Shown here piece by piece: positions 30,622 to 39,057 of a DNA stretch of 64,000 nt (the first letter of the stretch is position 1; every line of letters starts with the position of its first letter). The DNA is from Janibacter limosus NBRC 16128 (GTDB lineage: Bacteria > Actinomycetota > Actinomycetes > Actinomycetales > Dermatophilaceae). Location of the stretch: NCBI RefSeq assembly GCF_001570985.1, contig NZ_BCSS01000009.1, positions 1 to 64,000 of the forward strand, given 5' to 3'. The notes beneath the pieces were generated by a model. That model saw nothing but the letters and a program-made list of their open reading frames with translations. It was not told where the DNA came from and searched no databases. Made by a program: the position numbers and the translations under genes.

Positions 30622-31460
30622 ACCAGCTCGCCACGCCGTCTCTCTCGGGGGCGTCCTCGGACGCCCCCGCGGGGGGCCTGCTCACCCTGAACAATGTCGA
30701 AGTCATCTACGACGACGTCATCCTGGTGCTGCGCGGACTCTCCCTGTCGGTGCCGGAGGGCCAGATCGTGGCCCTCCTCGGCTCCAACGGCGCCGGCAAG
30801 TCCACGACCCTCAAGGCCGTGTCCGGTCTGCTCCCGAGCGAGCGCGGCGAGGTCACCGACGGCTCGGTCACCTTCGCGGGCGAGGACATCACCACGATGG
30901 ATGCGGCGGAGCGGGTGCGTCGCGGGATGAGCCTGTGCATGGAGGGCCGTCACGTCTTCTCGCACCTGACCATCGCCGACAACCTGGTGGCCGGTGCGTA
31001 CACGCGCAAGGACAGCAAGGACGACCTCGAGCTCGTCTACGAGTTCTTCCCGAAGCTCGCCGACATGCGCAACCGCATCGCCGGCTACCTCTCGGGTGGT
31101 GAGCAGCAGATGCTCGCGATCGGTCGCGCGCTCATGGCCCGACCCAAGCTGCTGATGCTCGACGAGCCCTCCTTGGGGCTCGCCCCGCTGCTCGTCCAGG
31201 AGATCTTCGGGTACATCAAGCGTCTCAATGTCGAGCAAGGACTGACCGTCCTGGTCATCGAGCAGAACGCCCGACGAGCCCTCGAGATCGCCGACCACGG
31301 CTTCATCATGGAGCAGGGACGCATCGTGCTGGAGGGGCCCGCGGCCGAGCTGAGCGAAAACCCCGACGTCAAGGAGTTCTACCTCGGCCTCGGCGAAGAG
31401 GGCGGGCGCAAGAGCTACCGGGACGTCAAGCACTACAAGCGCCGCAAGCGCTGGCTCTGA
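30618..31460 (+). CDS. Branched-chain-type ABC transporter ATPase (LivF-like)
   Basis: A 280-residue ATPase, the second nucleotide-binding subunit of the system. Walker A is LLGSNGAGKSTTLKAVSGLL, signature is LSGGEQQMLAIGRALMARP, Walker B is LLMLDEPSLGLAP, and VIEQNARRALEIADHGFIMEQG gives the H-loop region and LivF identity. The C-terminus carries a basic tail (YKRRKRWL) longer than in typical LivF. A 20-residue low-complexity leader precedes the first strand. The GTG start overlaps the binding-protein stop by 4 bp. It forms a heterodimer with the LivG-like subunit encoded 5 kb upstream in the same operon. Confidence 0.92.
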   Translation: MNQLATPSLSGASSDAPAGGLLTLNNVEVIYDDVILVLRGLSLSVPEGQIVALLGSNGAGKSTTLKAVSGLLPSERGEVTDGSVTFAGEDITTMDAAERVRRGMSLCMEGRHVFSHLTIADNLVAGAYTRKDSKDDLELVYEFFPKLADMRNRIAGYLSGGEQQMLAIGRALMARPKLLMLDEPSLGLAPLLVQEIFGYIKRLNVEQGLTVLVIEQNARRALEIADHGFIMEQGRIVLEGPAAELSENPDVKEFYLGLGEEGGRKSYRDVKHYKRRKRWL

Positions 31461-31498
31461 GTCACTCATCCCCATCCGGACCTCCACGAGGAGCTGTC

Positions 31499-32716
31499 AT
31501 GTCCATCCACGCTGCGCTCGGTGAGCATCTCGCCCACCGTGCGATGGATCAGGCCGTCACCGACCTGATCGCGCGGGCCGCCGCTGTCCCCGGGCTGGCC
31601 TCACGACTGGAGCGAGCAGGGATCGACCCTGCCTCGGTCCGCTCGGTCGCCGACCTGAGCGCTCTGCCCGTGCTGTCGAAAGACGACCTCGTCGCCGAGC
31701 AGGCGAGCGCACCCCCCTTCGGCGGTCTGCTCGCTCCTGACGCCGACGTCCAACGGGTCTTCCAGTCGCCGGGTCCGCTGTACGAGCCCCAGCTGGAGTC
31801 CCCGGACTACTGGCGCTGGGGTCAGGTCTTCCGCCATCTCGGTGTCGGGTCGCAGGACACGGCCATCAACTGCTTCGGGTACCACCTCTCCCCCGCGGGC
31901 GCGATGATGGAGGAGGGTCTGCGGTCCACCGGGGCGGCGGTGCTCCCGGCCGGGATCGGCAACCAAGATCTGCAGGCGCGGGCCATCGCAGACCTGGGAG
32001 TGAGCGCCTACAGCGGTCTGCCGAGCTATCTCAAGGCGCTCATCGATCGCTTCGACGAGCTGGGTCTGCCGTCGCAGGCTTGGCAGCTCACGCGCGCCAT
32101 GGTCACGGCAGAGCCCCTCCCCGATTCGCTCCGCGAGGCGCTCACTGCGCGGGTGCCCTCGGTGTGCATGGCCTACGGGACCGGCGAGACCGGCCTGCTC
32201 GCGCACGAGGTGGGCGACGGTTCCGGGCTGGTCCTGGCCGAAGGGGTCCTGGTCCAGGTCTGCGAGATCGGCACCGGGACGCCGATCGAGGACGAGACCG
32301 AGGGTGAGGTCGTCGTCACCGTGCTGCGTCCCGACTATCCGTTGGTCCGCTTCGGGACCGGGGACCTGTCCGGCTGGATGCTGGGACCCGACGGCTCCCT
32401 GCGTCTGCGGGGTGTGCTCGGCCGCACGGGGTCAGCCGTGAAGGTCAAGGGCATGTTCCTCCACCCGGCGCAGATCGCGTCCGTGATGTCCCGGATCAGC
32501 ACGGTCGCGGACCATCGCTTCGTCATCGGGCGCACCGACCACCTGGACACCCTGCGGTGCGAGGTCATCCCTGCCCCGGGCAGCGACACCGATGCCGTCG
32601 TGCGCGAGGTGAGCGAGCGCGTCCGGGAGGGCCTGCGGTTCAAGGCCGAGGTCGTCGCGGTCGAGCAGCTGACAGCCGGTGACGGACCGATCATCGACAC
32701 CCGGGTCTGGGACTGA
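31499..32716 (+). CDS. Phenylacetate-CoA-ligase-like (PaaK-type) AMP-dependent ligase
   Basis: A 405-residue adenylate-forming enzyme of the PaaK group. SVADLSALPVLSKDDLVAEQ near the start is the PaaK-like entry. The expected Ser/Thr-rich P-loop is not evident: the segment reads RVFQSPGPLYEPQLES, with SSGTTG missing. NCFGYHLSPAGAMMEEGLRSTGAAVLPAG, AYGTGETGLLAHEV, and the C-terminal LGRTGSAVKVKGMFLHPAQI are well conserved, the last being diagnostic. The final catalytic lysine is not obvious. It may be a true ligase with a variant loop. It follows the transporter operon by 38 bp with its own GAGGAG site. Together with the upstream FACL-type ligase it suggests uptake and CoA activation of aromatic acids. 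Confidence 0.8.
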   Translation: MSIHAALGEHLAHRAMDQAVTDLIARAAAVPGLASRLERAGIDPASVRSVADLSALPVLSKDDLVAEQASAPPFGGLLAPDADVQRVFQSPGPLYEPQLESPDYWRWGQVFRHLGVGSQDTAINCFGYHLSPAGAMMEEGLRSTGAAVLPAGIGNQDLQARAIADLGVSAYSGLPSYLKALIDRFDELGLPSQAWQLTRAMVTAEPLPDSLREALTARVPSVCMAYGTGETGLLAHEVGDGSGLVLAEGVLVQVCEIGTGTPIEDETEGEVVVTVLRPDYPLVRFGTGDLSGWMLGPDGSLRLRGVLGRTGSAVKVKGMFLHPAQIASVMSRISTVADHRFVIGRTDHLDTLRCEVIPAPGSDTDAVVREVSERVREGLRFKAEVVAVEQLTAGDGPIIDTRVWD

Positions 32717-32738
32717 CGCGGGACAGCGCCGCCCCGTG

Positions 32739-32776
32739 AGCAAGCCCCCGACACCACATGGTGTCGGGGGCTTGCT
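32739..32776. terminator. Strong bidirectional terminator hairpin
   Basis: A perfect 17-bp stem: AGCAAGCCCCCGACACC at 32739-32755 with its complement at 32760-32776, and an ACAT loop. It closes the transport/ligase operon and the convergent envelope-protein gene. The inner CCCCCGACACC part is shared with the hairpin at 21725-21762. Confidence 0.88.
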
Positions 32777-32803
32777 GCTGCAGTCATCAGAGGGTCCAGC
32801 TGG

Positions 32804-34417
32804 TCAGCGGGGGAAGTCCACGACCCAATCGACGGAGGACCCGAGGACACGCGCTGTGCCGGTATCCGGCACGAGCGTCGCCACGACGAGGGAGCAGTGT
32901 CGGGTGGAGACATTGCCATTGGCCCGGCTCCCGTAGATCGCCGTCTCCCTCTTCGACGGGTTCCACGTCCAGTTGGGCTTGAGATAGCGGCGGTTCTCCC
33001 ACTCGAGCTCGCTCAGCACGAGGAGCCCTTCTTCGACGCGGATCGCCCGTACCGCGGCGCCGTCGCCGTCCCGGAGCGAACCACCCCAGGTCTCGGCCGA
33101 GTCGGCAACGCGCTCGACGCCCTTGGCCTTCTTGTGCAACTCCGAACGAGCGTCCTTCATCCCGTCGTCGATGACCAGTCCACCGGACTTCCCCTTCTCC
33201 ACCCAGGACTCCAGTTGTCCGTCGACCTTCTCTGCGCGGGCCAGGTCCTCCGACGACGGCTTGGCCTCCTCGGCTGTCAGCGCTGTCGGCAGCCCCTCGT
33301 CGAGCCACACGGAGGAGCTGGCCTTCCACGGATCGGCGGCGTGCGCCTTTTCGTAGACGTAGAGCAGCTCCGCGCCGTCCCTGTCCGGCTTCGACGGCTT
33401 GACCTCGACCGCGGACCACAGCGGGTACTCCTGCTGGACCGACGCGTAGACCCGTCCGCCCTCATGGGTGAAGCTCTCAGTCCCACCCTTGGGCTTCTCG
33501 AAGGCGTTTTCTCGGGCGGAGAGCTCGTCCTGCGCCAGGAACGGACCCGTGTCCGCCGTGCTCCAGAGCGTTCCGTCGCCGGTGCGCGACTTCTTGAGCG
33601 CAGCATTGTTGCGCACGTCGTAGTCGTCGAGCATCGTCTGGACGTCGTCCTGCTCGAGTGGCACCACCCCGTGGGTGTCACCGTGATCGACCTGCTGCGG
33701 GATCGTGCAGCCGGCGGCGAGCACGGCGACCGTGCCGACGACCGCGACCCGGGAGACGCCGCGAGATGTCGTGGGCGCCGGCTCCTCGGCAGGCGATGTC
33801 ACCTCTGCCGTCCGCCTGCCCGCCGTCTGCTTGGCGCGACGGCCCCAGCCGATCGTGCCGACGAGCAGCAGCAGGCCGAGGAGCGCAGTGACGACGCCCG
33901 CGACGAAGGCACCGGGCAGCAGGTAGCCGATACCGACCTGCGGGGTCGTCCCCTGCTCAGTGGAGGGCAGCACGGCGATCTGGACCGGAGCGTCCAGCGT
34001 GAGCTGGACCTCGAGGTGGGCCTCACTCCCCTGCGCCTGCTGATCCCAGACGTCGAGCTCTGAGGGAGGAGCCGCCGGGTAGGGCTGCTTCTCCGTCAGC
34101 TGTTGCGAGTCACCGATGCCATCGGCTGAGAGCCCGGTGATCTCGGTATGTGTCACCTCAGCGAGGTAGTCCTGCACGTGCACGGGGTGGGCGGATCCGG
34201 CGAAGACCTCGCCCTCCCCTGCCGCGGCATTGACCACCAGAGTGACCCCGGCGACGTTGAGCAGCTGCGGCGCCGTCGCGACGATCGGGGCGCCCTCGGA
34301 CAGCGCCTGGGGCTCACCACCCCAGGTGTCGTCGGGACCGAGCAGGATCGCGACGGCGCCTCCGACGACGATGAGTGCTAGTGCGACGAGTCCGGTGAGG
34401 AAGCGCACGATCTTCAT
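32804..34417 (-). CDS. Two-part envelope protein: membrane-anchored N-domain joined to a lipoprotein-like C-domain
   Basis: A 537-residue frame with an unusual layout. Residues 1-35 form a signal anchor (KIVRFLTGLVALALIVVGGAVAILLG). An extracytoplasmic domain of ~130 residues follows, then a second membrane helix (LLPGAFVAGVVTALLGLLLLVGTIGWG) and a basic linker. After that comes a third hydrophobic stretch that looks like a free lipoprotein signal, RVAVVGTVAVLAAGCTIPQQ near residue 245. The remaining ~290 residues are hydrophilic and globular, with regular Trp/Tyr. It looks like a membrane protein fused end to end with a lipoprotein, although the internal Cys may no longer be lipidated. The ATG at 34417 follows AGGGGACAG. 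I recognise no family. It is bounded by strong hairpins on both sides, so it is monocistronic. Confidence 0.7.
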   Translation of the reverse strand: MKIVRFLTGLVALALIVVGGAVAILLGPDDTWGGEPQALSEGAPIVATAPQLLNVAGVTLVVNAAAGEGEVFAGSAHPVHVQDYLAEVTHTEITGLSADGIGDSQQLTEKQPYPAAPPSELDVWDQQAQGSEAHLEVQLTLDAPVQIAVLPSTEQGTTPQVGIGYLLPGAFVAGVVTALLGLLLLVGTIGWGRRAKQTAGRRTAEVTSPAEEPAPTTSRGVSRVAVVGTVAVLAAGCTIPQQVDHGDTHGVVPLEQDDVQTMLDDYDVRNNAALKKSRTGDGTLWSTADTGPFLAQDELSARENAFEKPKGGTESFTHEGGRVYASVQQEYPLWSAVEVKPSKPDRDGAELLYVYEKAHAADPWKASSSVWLDEGLPTALTAEEAKPSSEDLARAEKVDGQLESWVEKGKSGGLVIDDGMKDARSELHKKAKGVERVADSAETWGGSLRDGDGAAVRAIRVEEGLLVLSELEWENRRYLKPNWTWNPSKRETAIYGSRANGNVSTRHCSLVVATLVPDTGTARVLGSSVDWVVDFPR

Positions 34418-34537
34418 ACAGCTGTCCCCTGTCTGTGGCGTGATTTCCGCACCGCCCCAACGGTGCGAGACCACGCTAGGCCGGATCGGGCGGCCTCGCC
34501 CGGCGAGTGTCCACAGGCAGGCTCCGCCTGACCACGA

Positions 34538-34579
34538 CGAAGGGGGCCGACCCTCCGTGAGGAGAGTCGGCCCCCTTCG
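34538..34579. terminator. Terminator hairpin downstream of pnp
   Basis: A near-perfect 19-bp stem (CGAAGGGGGCCGACCCTCC, 34538-34556, with its partner at 34561-34579, one mismatch) has a GTGA loop. It lies just beyond the pnp stop on the minus strand and ahead of the envelope-protein gene. Confidence 0.85.
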
Positions 34580-34593
34580 GGGAACCCTGTGGG

Positions 34594-36999
34594 TCAGTCG
34601 TCCTGGGAGTCGTTGGACTCGGAGGACTCGTTGGTGTCGGAGCCCGAGTCGTTGGACTCGTCGTCGCCACGGCGACGACGACGGCGACCGCCGTCGCGGC
34701 CACCCTCACGACCGCCATCGCGACCGCCCTCACGGCGACCGCCACGACCACCCTCGTCGTCACCCTTCGCGCCAGAAGCCATCTCGGCCTCCTGCTCGGG
34801 GGTGAGGACCGCGGCCAGGCTCAGCTTGCCGCGCGGGTCGATCTCCTTGAGCTCGACCTGGACGGTCTGGCCCACGCCGAGGATGTCCTCGACCGCGTCG
34901 ATCCGCTTGCCACCGACGAGCTTGCGCACCTCGGAGATGTGCAGCAGGCCGTCCTTGCCCGGCGTCAGGGAGACGAACGCACCAAAGGTGGTCGTCTTGA
35001 CGACGGTGCCGAGGAAGCGCTCGCCGACCTCGGGCATCTGCGGGTTGGCGATCGCGTTGATCGCGTTGCGCGCGGCATCGGCAGAGGGGCCGTCGACCGC
35101 ACCGATGAAGACGGTGCCGTCGTCCTCGATGCTGATGTCGGCGCCGGTGTCCTCCTGGATCTGCTTGATCATCTTGCCCTTCGGGCCGATGACCTCACCG
35201 ATCTTGTCGACAGGAACGTTGACCGTGATGATCCGCGGCGCGGTGGGCGCCATCTCGTCGGGAGCATCGATGGCCTCGTTCATGACGTCGAGGATGTGCA
35301 GGCGCGCATCGCGGGCCTGGGTCAGCGCGCCACCGAGCACCGAGGCGGGGATGCCGTCGAGCTTGGTGTCGAGCTGGATCGCGGTGACGAACTCGCGGGT
35401 ACCGGCGACCTTGAAGTCCATGTCGCCGAACGCGTCCTCGGCGCCGAGGATGTCGGTCATCGCGGCGTAGCGGGTCTCACCGTCGACCTGGTCGGAGACC
35501 AGACCCATGGCGATACCGGCAACAGCGGCGCGCAGCGGCACACCGGCGTTGAGCAGCGACATCGTGGACGCGCAGACGGAGCCCATCGAGGTCGAGCCGT
35601 TGGAGCCGAGGGCCTCGGAGACCTGACGGATCGCATACGGGAACTCCTCGCGGGACGGCAGCACCGGCAGGAGCGCGCGCTCGGCGAGCGCTCCGTGGCC
35701 GATCTCGCGGCGCTTCGGGCTGCCCACACGGCCGGTCTCACCGGTCGAGTAGGGCGGGAAGTTGTAGTTGTGCATGTAGCGCTTCTTGGTGACCGGGCTC
35801 AGCGAGTCGATCTGCTGCTCCATCTTGAGCATGTTGAGCGTGGTGACACCCATGATCTGGGTCTCGCCGCGCTCGAAGAGCGCCGAACCGTGCACGCGGG
35901 GCAGGACCTCGACCTCGGCGCCCAGGGCGCGGATGTCGGCGAGGCCACGGCCGTCGATGCGGACCTTGTCACGCAGGATGCGCTGGCGGACCTGCGCCTT
36001 CTGCGCGGAGCGGAAGGCTGCGGAGAGCTCCTTGTCGCGGCCGAAGAACTCGCCGGGCGCCTCCTCGGTGCCCGCGAGGGAGGCCTTCATGGCGGCCTTG
36101 ATCTCGTCCAGACGGCTCTCGCGCTCCTGCTTGCCCGCGATCGTGAGCGCGGTCGACAGGTCAGCGGAGGTCGCGGCCTCGACGGCGGCGTACACGTCGT
36201 CCTGGTAGTCCAGGAAGATCGGGAAGTCCTCGACCGGCTTGGCGGCCTTGGCAGCCAGCTCGGCCTGGGTGTCGCACAGCTGCTTGATGAACTTCTTGGA
36301 CGCGTCCAGACCCTCGGCGACGACCTCTTCGGTCGGGGCGGTCTTGCCCTGGTTCTTCACCAGGTCCCACGTCGACTCGGTGGACTCGGCCTCGACCATC
36401 ATGATCGCGACGTCGTCACCGTCGACGACACGGCCGGCGACGACCATGTCGAAGGTCGAGCGCTCGATGTCGCTGAAGTTGGGGAAGGCGACCCACTGGC
36501 CGTCGATGAGCGAGACACGCACGGCGCCGATCGGGCCCGAGAAGGGCAGGCCGGAGATCTGCGTCGAGAGCGACGCGGCGTTGATCGCGAGGACGTCGTA
36601 TTGGTGGTCCGGGTGGACCGACAGGACGGAGATGACGACCTGGACCTCGTTGCGCAGACCCTTCTTGAAGGTCGGGCGCAGCGGGCGGTCGATGAGGCGG
36701 CAGGTGAGGATGGCGTCCGTACCGGGACGACCCTCGCGGCGGAAGAAGCTTCCGGGGATGCGACCGGCGGCGTACATCCGCTCCTCGACGTCCACCGTCA
36801 GGGGGAAGAAGTCGAAGTGGTCCTTGGGGGTCTTGCCGGCCGTCGTGGTCGACAGGAGCATGGTCTCGCCGTCGAGGTAGGCGGCGATGGCGCCACCGGC
36901 CTGCTGTGCGAGCCGGCCGGTCTCGAACCGGATGGTGCGGGTGCCGAACTGACCGTTGTCGATCGTGGCTTCGGCGAATGTGATCTCAGGACCCTCCAT
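34594..36999 (-). CDS. pnp: Polynucleotide phosphorylase
   Basis: An 801-residue phosphorolytic 3'-5' exoribonuclease and degradosome component. Two RNase PH repeats are visible ([18 protein letters not shown] and later [32 protein letters not shown]; pieces [11 protein letters not shown] and [12 protein letters not shown]). A helical linker separates them. A KH domain ([20 protein letters not shown]) and S1 domain ([28 protein letters not shown]) follow. The C-terminal ~60 residues form an Arg/Gly repeat tail ending in a Ser/Asp/Glu-rich stretch, an RGG-like extension that may bind RNA or partners. The start is ATG with AGGAGG 6 nt upstream. It follows rpsO in the conserved rpsO-pnp order. 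Confidence 0.97.
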   Translation of the reverse strand: MEGPEITFAEATIDNGQFGTRTIRFETGRLAQQAGGAIAAYLDGETMLLSTTTAGKTPKDHFDFFPLTVDVEERMYAAGRIPGSFFRREGRPGTDAILTCRLIDRPLRPTFKKGLRNEVQVVISVLSVHPDHQYDVLAINAASLSTQISGLPFSGPIGAVRVSLIDGQWVAFPNFSDIERSTFDMVVAGRVVDGDDVAIMMVEAESTESTWDLVKNQGKTAPTEEVVAEGLDASKKFIKQLCDTQAELAAKAAKPVEDFPIFLDYQDDVYAAVEAATSADLSTALTIAGKQERESRLDEIKAAMKASLAGTEEAPGEFFGRDKELSAAFRSAQKAQVRQRILRDKVRIDGRGLADIRALGAEVEVLPRVHGSALFERGETQIMGVTTLNMLKMEQQIDSLSPVTKKRYMHNYNFPPYSTGETGRVGSPKRREIGHGALAERALLPVLPSREEFPYAIRQVSEALGSNGSTSMGSVCASTMSLLNAGVPLRAAVAGIAMGLVSDQVDGETRYAAMTDILGAEDAFGDMDFKVAGTREFVTAIQLDTKLDGIPASVLGGALTQARDARLHILDVMNEAIDAPDEMAPTAPRIITVNVPVDKIGEVIGPKGKMIKQIQEDTGADISIEDDGTVFIGAVDGPSADAARNAINAIANPQMPEVGERFLGTVVKTTTFGAFVSLTPGKDGLLHISEVRKLVGGKRIDAVEDILGVGQTVQVELKEIDPRGKLSLAAVLTPEQEAEMASGAKGDDEGGRGGRREGGRDGGREGGRDGGRRRRRRGDDESNDSGSDTNESSESNDSQDD

Positions 37000-37127
37000 C
37001 GGGTCCTCCTTTTCTCTCTGCGTACCGGGCGCATCGTCGTTGTGCCCCGGTCTTGTCTTCGGTGGTGACGATCTTCAGTTGTCCTACTGTTTGCCGGCGG
37101 TGTGGTCCACCCCCGGATACGCGAAGA

Positions 37128-37153
37128 AGCGGCCCCCATGGTTGGGAACCGCT
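37128..37153 (-). terminator. Hairpin between rpsO and pnp
   Basis: On the minus strand, AGCGG and CCGCT (37153-37149 and 37132-37128) plus an inner CCC/GGG form a stem followed by TTCTTC. This could be an attenuator after rpsO or a processing site in the pnp leader, analogous to the well-known rpsO-pnp intergenic RNA elements. The rest of the 37000-37166 leader shows nothing else I can name. Confidence 0.45.
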
Positions 37154-37166
37154 CTCCACGACGTAC

Positions 37167-37436
37167 TTATCGGCGAAGGCCGAGGCGCTTGATCAGCGCA
37201 CGGTAGCGCTCGATGTCGGTGCTCTCCAGGTAACGCAGGAGGCGGCGACGCTTACCCACGAGGAGCAGCAGACCACGACGGCTGTGGTGGTCGTGCTTGT
37301 GCTCACGCGAGTGCTCGGTGAGGTCCAGGATGCGCTGCGTGAGCATCGCGACCTGCACCTCGGGGGAGCCGGTGTCGCCCTCGACGGTGCCGTAATCGGC
37401 CATGATCTGCTTCTTGACTTCAGCGGTCAGCGGCAT
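37167..37436 (-). CDS. rpsO: Ribosomal protein S15
   Basis: An 89-residue 30S subunit primary binder of 16S rRNA. The sequence shows the complete conserved body: [14 protein letters not shown], then [48 protein letters not shown] (shown in part as [17 protein letters not shown]), and [13 protein letters not shown]. The ATG at 37436 was chosen (MPLTAEVKK) with GGAG about 10 nt upstream; a longer frame to 37454 is not supported by homology. It lies upstream of pnp on the same strand. The 148 bp between it and lpdA hold its promoter region. Confidence 0.98.
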   Translation of the reverse strand: MPLTAEVKKQIMADYGTVEGDTGSPEVQVAMLTQRILDLTEHSREHKHDHHSRRGLLLLVGKRRRLLRYLESTDIERYRALIKRLGLRR

Positions 37437-37584
37437 GCGGTGACACTGCTCCATTTCTTGGTTGTTGCGCGGCGCGCCCGGGCTGGTTCACCGGGGCTCT
37501 GTGGATCCGCGGCCGATCTAACGGCAACTTGAGCAGGCTACCAGCGTCCTCGCGGACTCCCCTAATCAGGACGAAGGGAAGGGA

Positions 37585-38982
37585 TCACAGGTTGATCATG
37601 TGCCCCGCGATGCCCTCGACGGCCTCCTTGACCGCCTCGGACAGCGTCGGGTGTGCGAAGACATTGCGGGCGACCTCGTCGGCCGTCAGGTCCCACTTCT
37701 GCGCGAGGGTGAGGACCGGCAGCAGCTCGGTGACGTCGGGGCCGATCATGTGGGCGCCGAGGATCTCGTTGTGCTCGGCATCCGCGACGATCTTGACGAA
37801 ACCGACCGCGTCGCCCAGGCCCATCGCCTTGCCGTTGGCGGTGAAGGGGAAGGTCGCCGTCTTGACGTCGTAGCCCTTGTCCTTCGCCTGCTCCTCGGAG
37901 TAACCGAAGGACCCGATCTGCGGGTGGCAGTAGGTCGCGCGCGGGATGAAGTCGTACTCGACCGGCATCGTCTCGGCGCCGTTCATGTGCTCGGCGGCGA
38001 CGACCCCCTGGGCTTCGGCGACGTGGGCGAGCATGAGCTTGGCCGTGCAGTCACCGATGGCGTACACGTTGTCGACATTGGTGCGGCAGTACTCGTCGAT
38101 GGCGATGGCGCCGCGCTCGGTGAGCTCGACCCCGATCGCGTCCAGGCCGAAGCCTTCGGTGCGGGGTGCGAAGCCGATCGCGGAGAGCAGCTTGTCCGCC
38201 TCGAGGACCTGGGCGTCGCCCCCCTTCGCCGGGGTGACGGTGACCTTGACGCCCGAGCCGGTGTCCTCGACGGAGTCGACCTTGGTGCTGAGCATGACCT
38301 TGACGCCCAGCTTCTTGTAGTGCTTGGCCAGCTCCTTGGACACGGCCGCGTCCTCGGTCGGGACCATGCGGTCGAGGAACTCGACGATCGTGACGTCGAC
38401 ACCGAAGTTCTTGAGCACGTAGGCGAACTCGACGCCGATGGCGCCCGAGCCGGCGATGATCATCGAGCCGGGGAGGTCCGCGTCGAGGATCTGCTCCTCG
38501 TAGGTGACGACGTTGTCGCTCACCTCGACACCGGGGAGCATGCGGGTGGTCGCACCCGTGGCGATGATCAGCTTGTCGAAGGAGACCGTCCGGGTCTCGC
38601 CGTCGTTGAGGGCGACATCGACGGTGTTGCCGGAGGTGATGGTGCCCCAGCCGTCGATCTCGGTGATCTTGTTCTTCTTCATCAGGAAGTGGACGCCCTT
38701 GACGATGCCGTCGCTCACCTGGCGGGAGCGGGCGTGCGTCGGGCCGAAGGACATCGTGGCGTCGCCCTCGATGCCGAACTTCTTCTTGTCATGGGCCAGC
38801 GTGTGTGCGAGCTCGGCGTTCTTGATCAGCGCCTTGCTGGGGATGCAGCCCACGTTGAGGCAGACACCGCCCCAATACTTCTTCTCGATCACCGCGACCG
38901 TGTTTCCGAGCTGCGCCGCGCGGATCGCCGCGACGTAACCACCAGGTCCTGCACCGAGCACTACGAGGTCAAAGTCAGCCAT
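37585..38982 (-). CDS. lpdA: Dihydrolipoyl dehydrogenase (E3)
   Basis: A 465-residue FAD-dependent disulfide oxidoreductase, the E3 component of pyruvate and 2-oxoglutarate dehydrogenase complexes. The FAD-binding start [22 protein letters not shown] and the redox-active disulfide [16 protein letters not shown] are intact. So are the NAD-binding [20 protein letters not shown], the second FAD site VYAIGDCT, and the catalytic His-Glu dyad region [16 protein letters not shown]. The ATG at 38982 has TACGCT ending 7 nt upstream, so it is probably leaderless; the long upstream continuation of this frame is antisense to cstA. It is divergent from cstA. No E1 or E2 gene lies in the window. Confidence 0.97.
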   Translation of the reverse strand: MADFDLVVLGAGPGGYVAAIRAAQLGNTVAVIEKKYWGGVCLNVGCIPSKALIKNAELAHTLAHDKKKFGIEGDATMSFGPTHARSRQVSDGIVKGVHFLMKKNKITEIDGWGTITSGNTVDVALNDGETRTVSFDKLIIATGATTRMLPGVEVSDNVVTYEEQILDADLPGSMIIAGSGAIGVEFAYVLKNFGVDVTIVEFLDRMVPTEDAAVSKELAKHYKKLGVKVMLSTKVDSVEDTGSGVKVTVTPAKGGDAQVLEADKLLSAIGFAPRTEGFGLDAIGVELTERGAIAIDEYCRTNVDNVYAIGDCTAKLMLAHVAEAQGVVAAEHMNGAETMPVEYDFIPRATYCHPQIGSFGYSEEQAKDKGYDVKTATFPFTANGKAMGLGDAVGFVKIVADAEHNEILGAHMIGPDVTELLPVLTLAQKWDLTADEVARNVFAHPTLSEAVKEAVEGIAGHMINL

Positions 38983-38989
38983 GTCCGAC

Positions 38990-38995
38990 AGCGTA
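38990..38995 (-). promoter_or_regulatory. -10 element of leaderless lpdA promoter
   Basis: The minus strand reads TACGCT, ending 7 nt before the lpdA ATG at 38982, the same hexamer and spacing as dapA and ndk. The remaining ~60 bp to cstA must hold both upstream regions. Confidence 0.5.
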
Positions 38996-39057
38996 GTCGG
39001 GACTGCGTTACGTTCGACACACAGGCCGAAGACACGACGACGTGGTGGAGGATCCGC

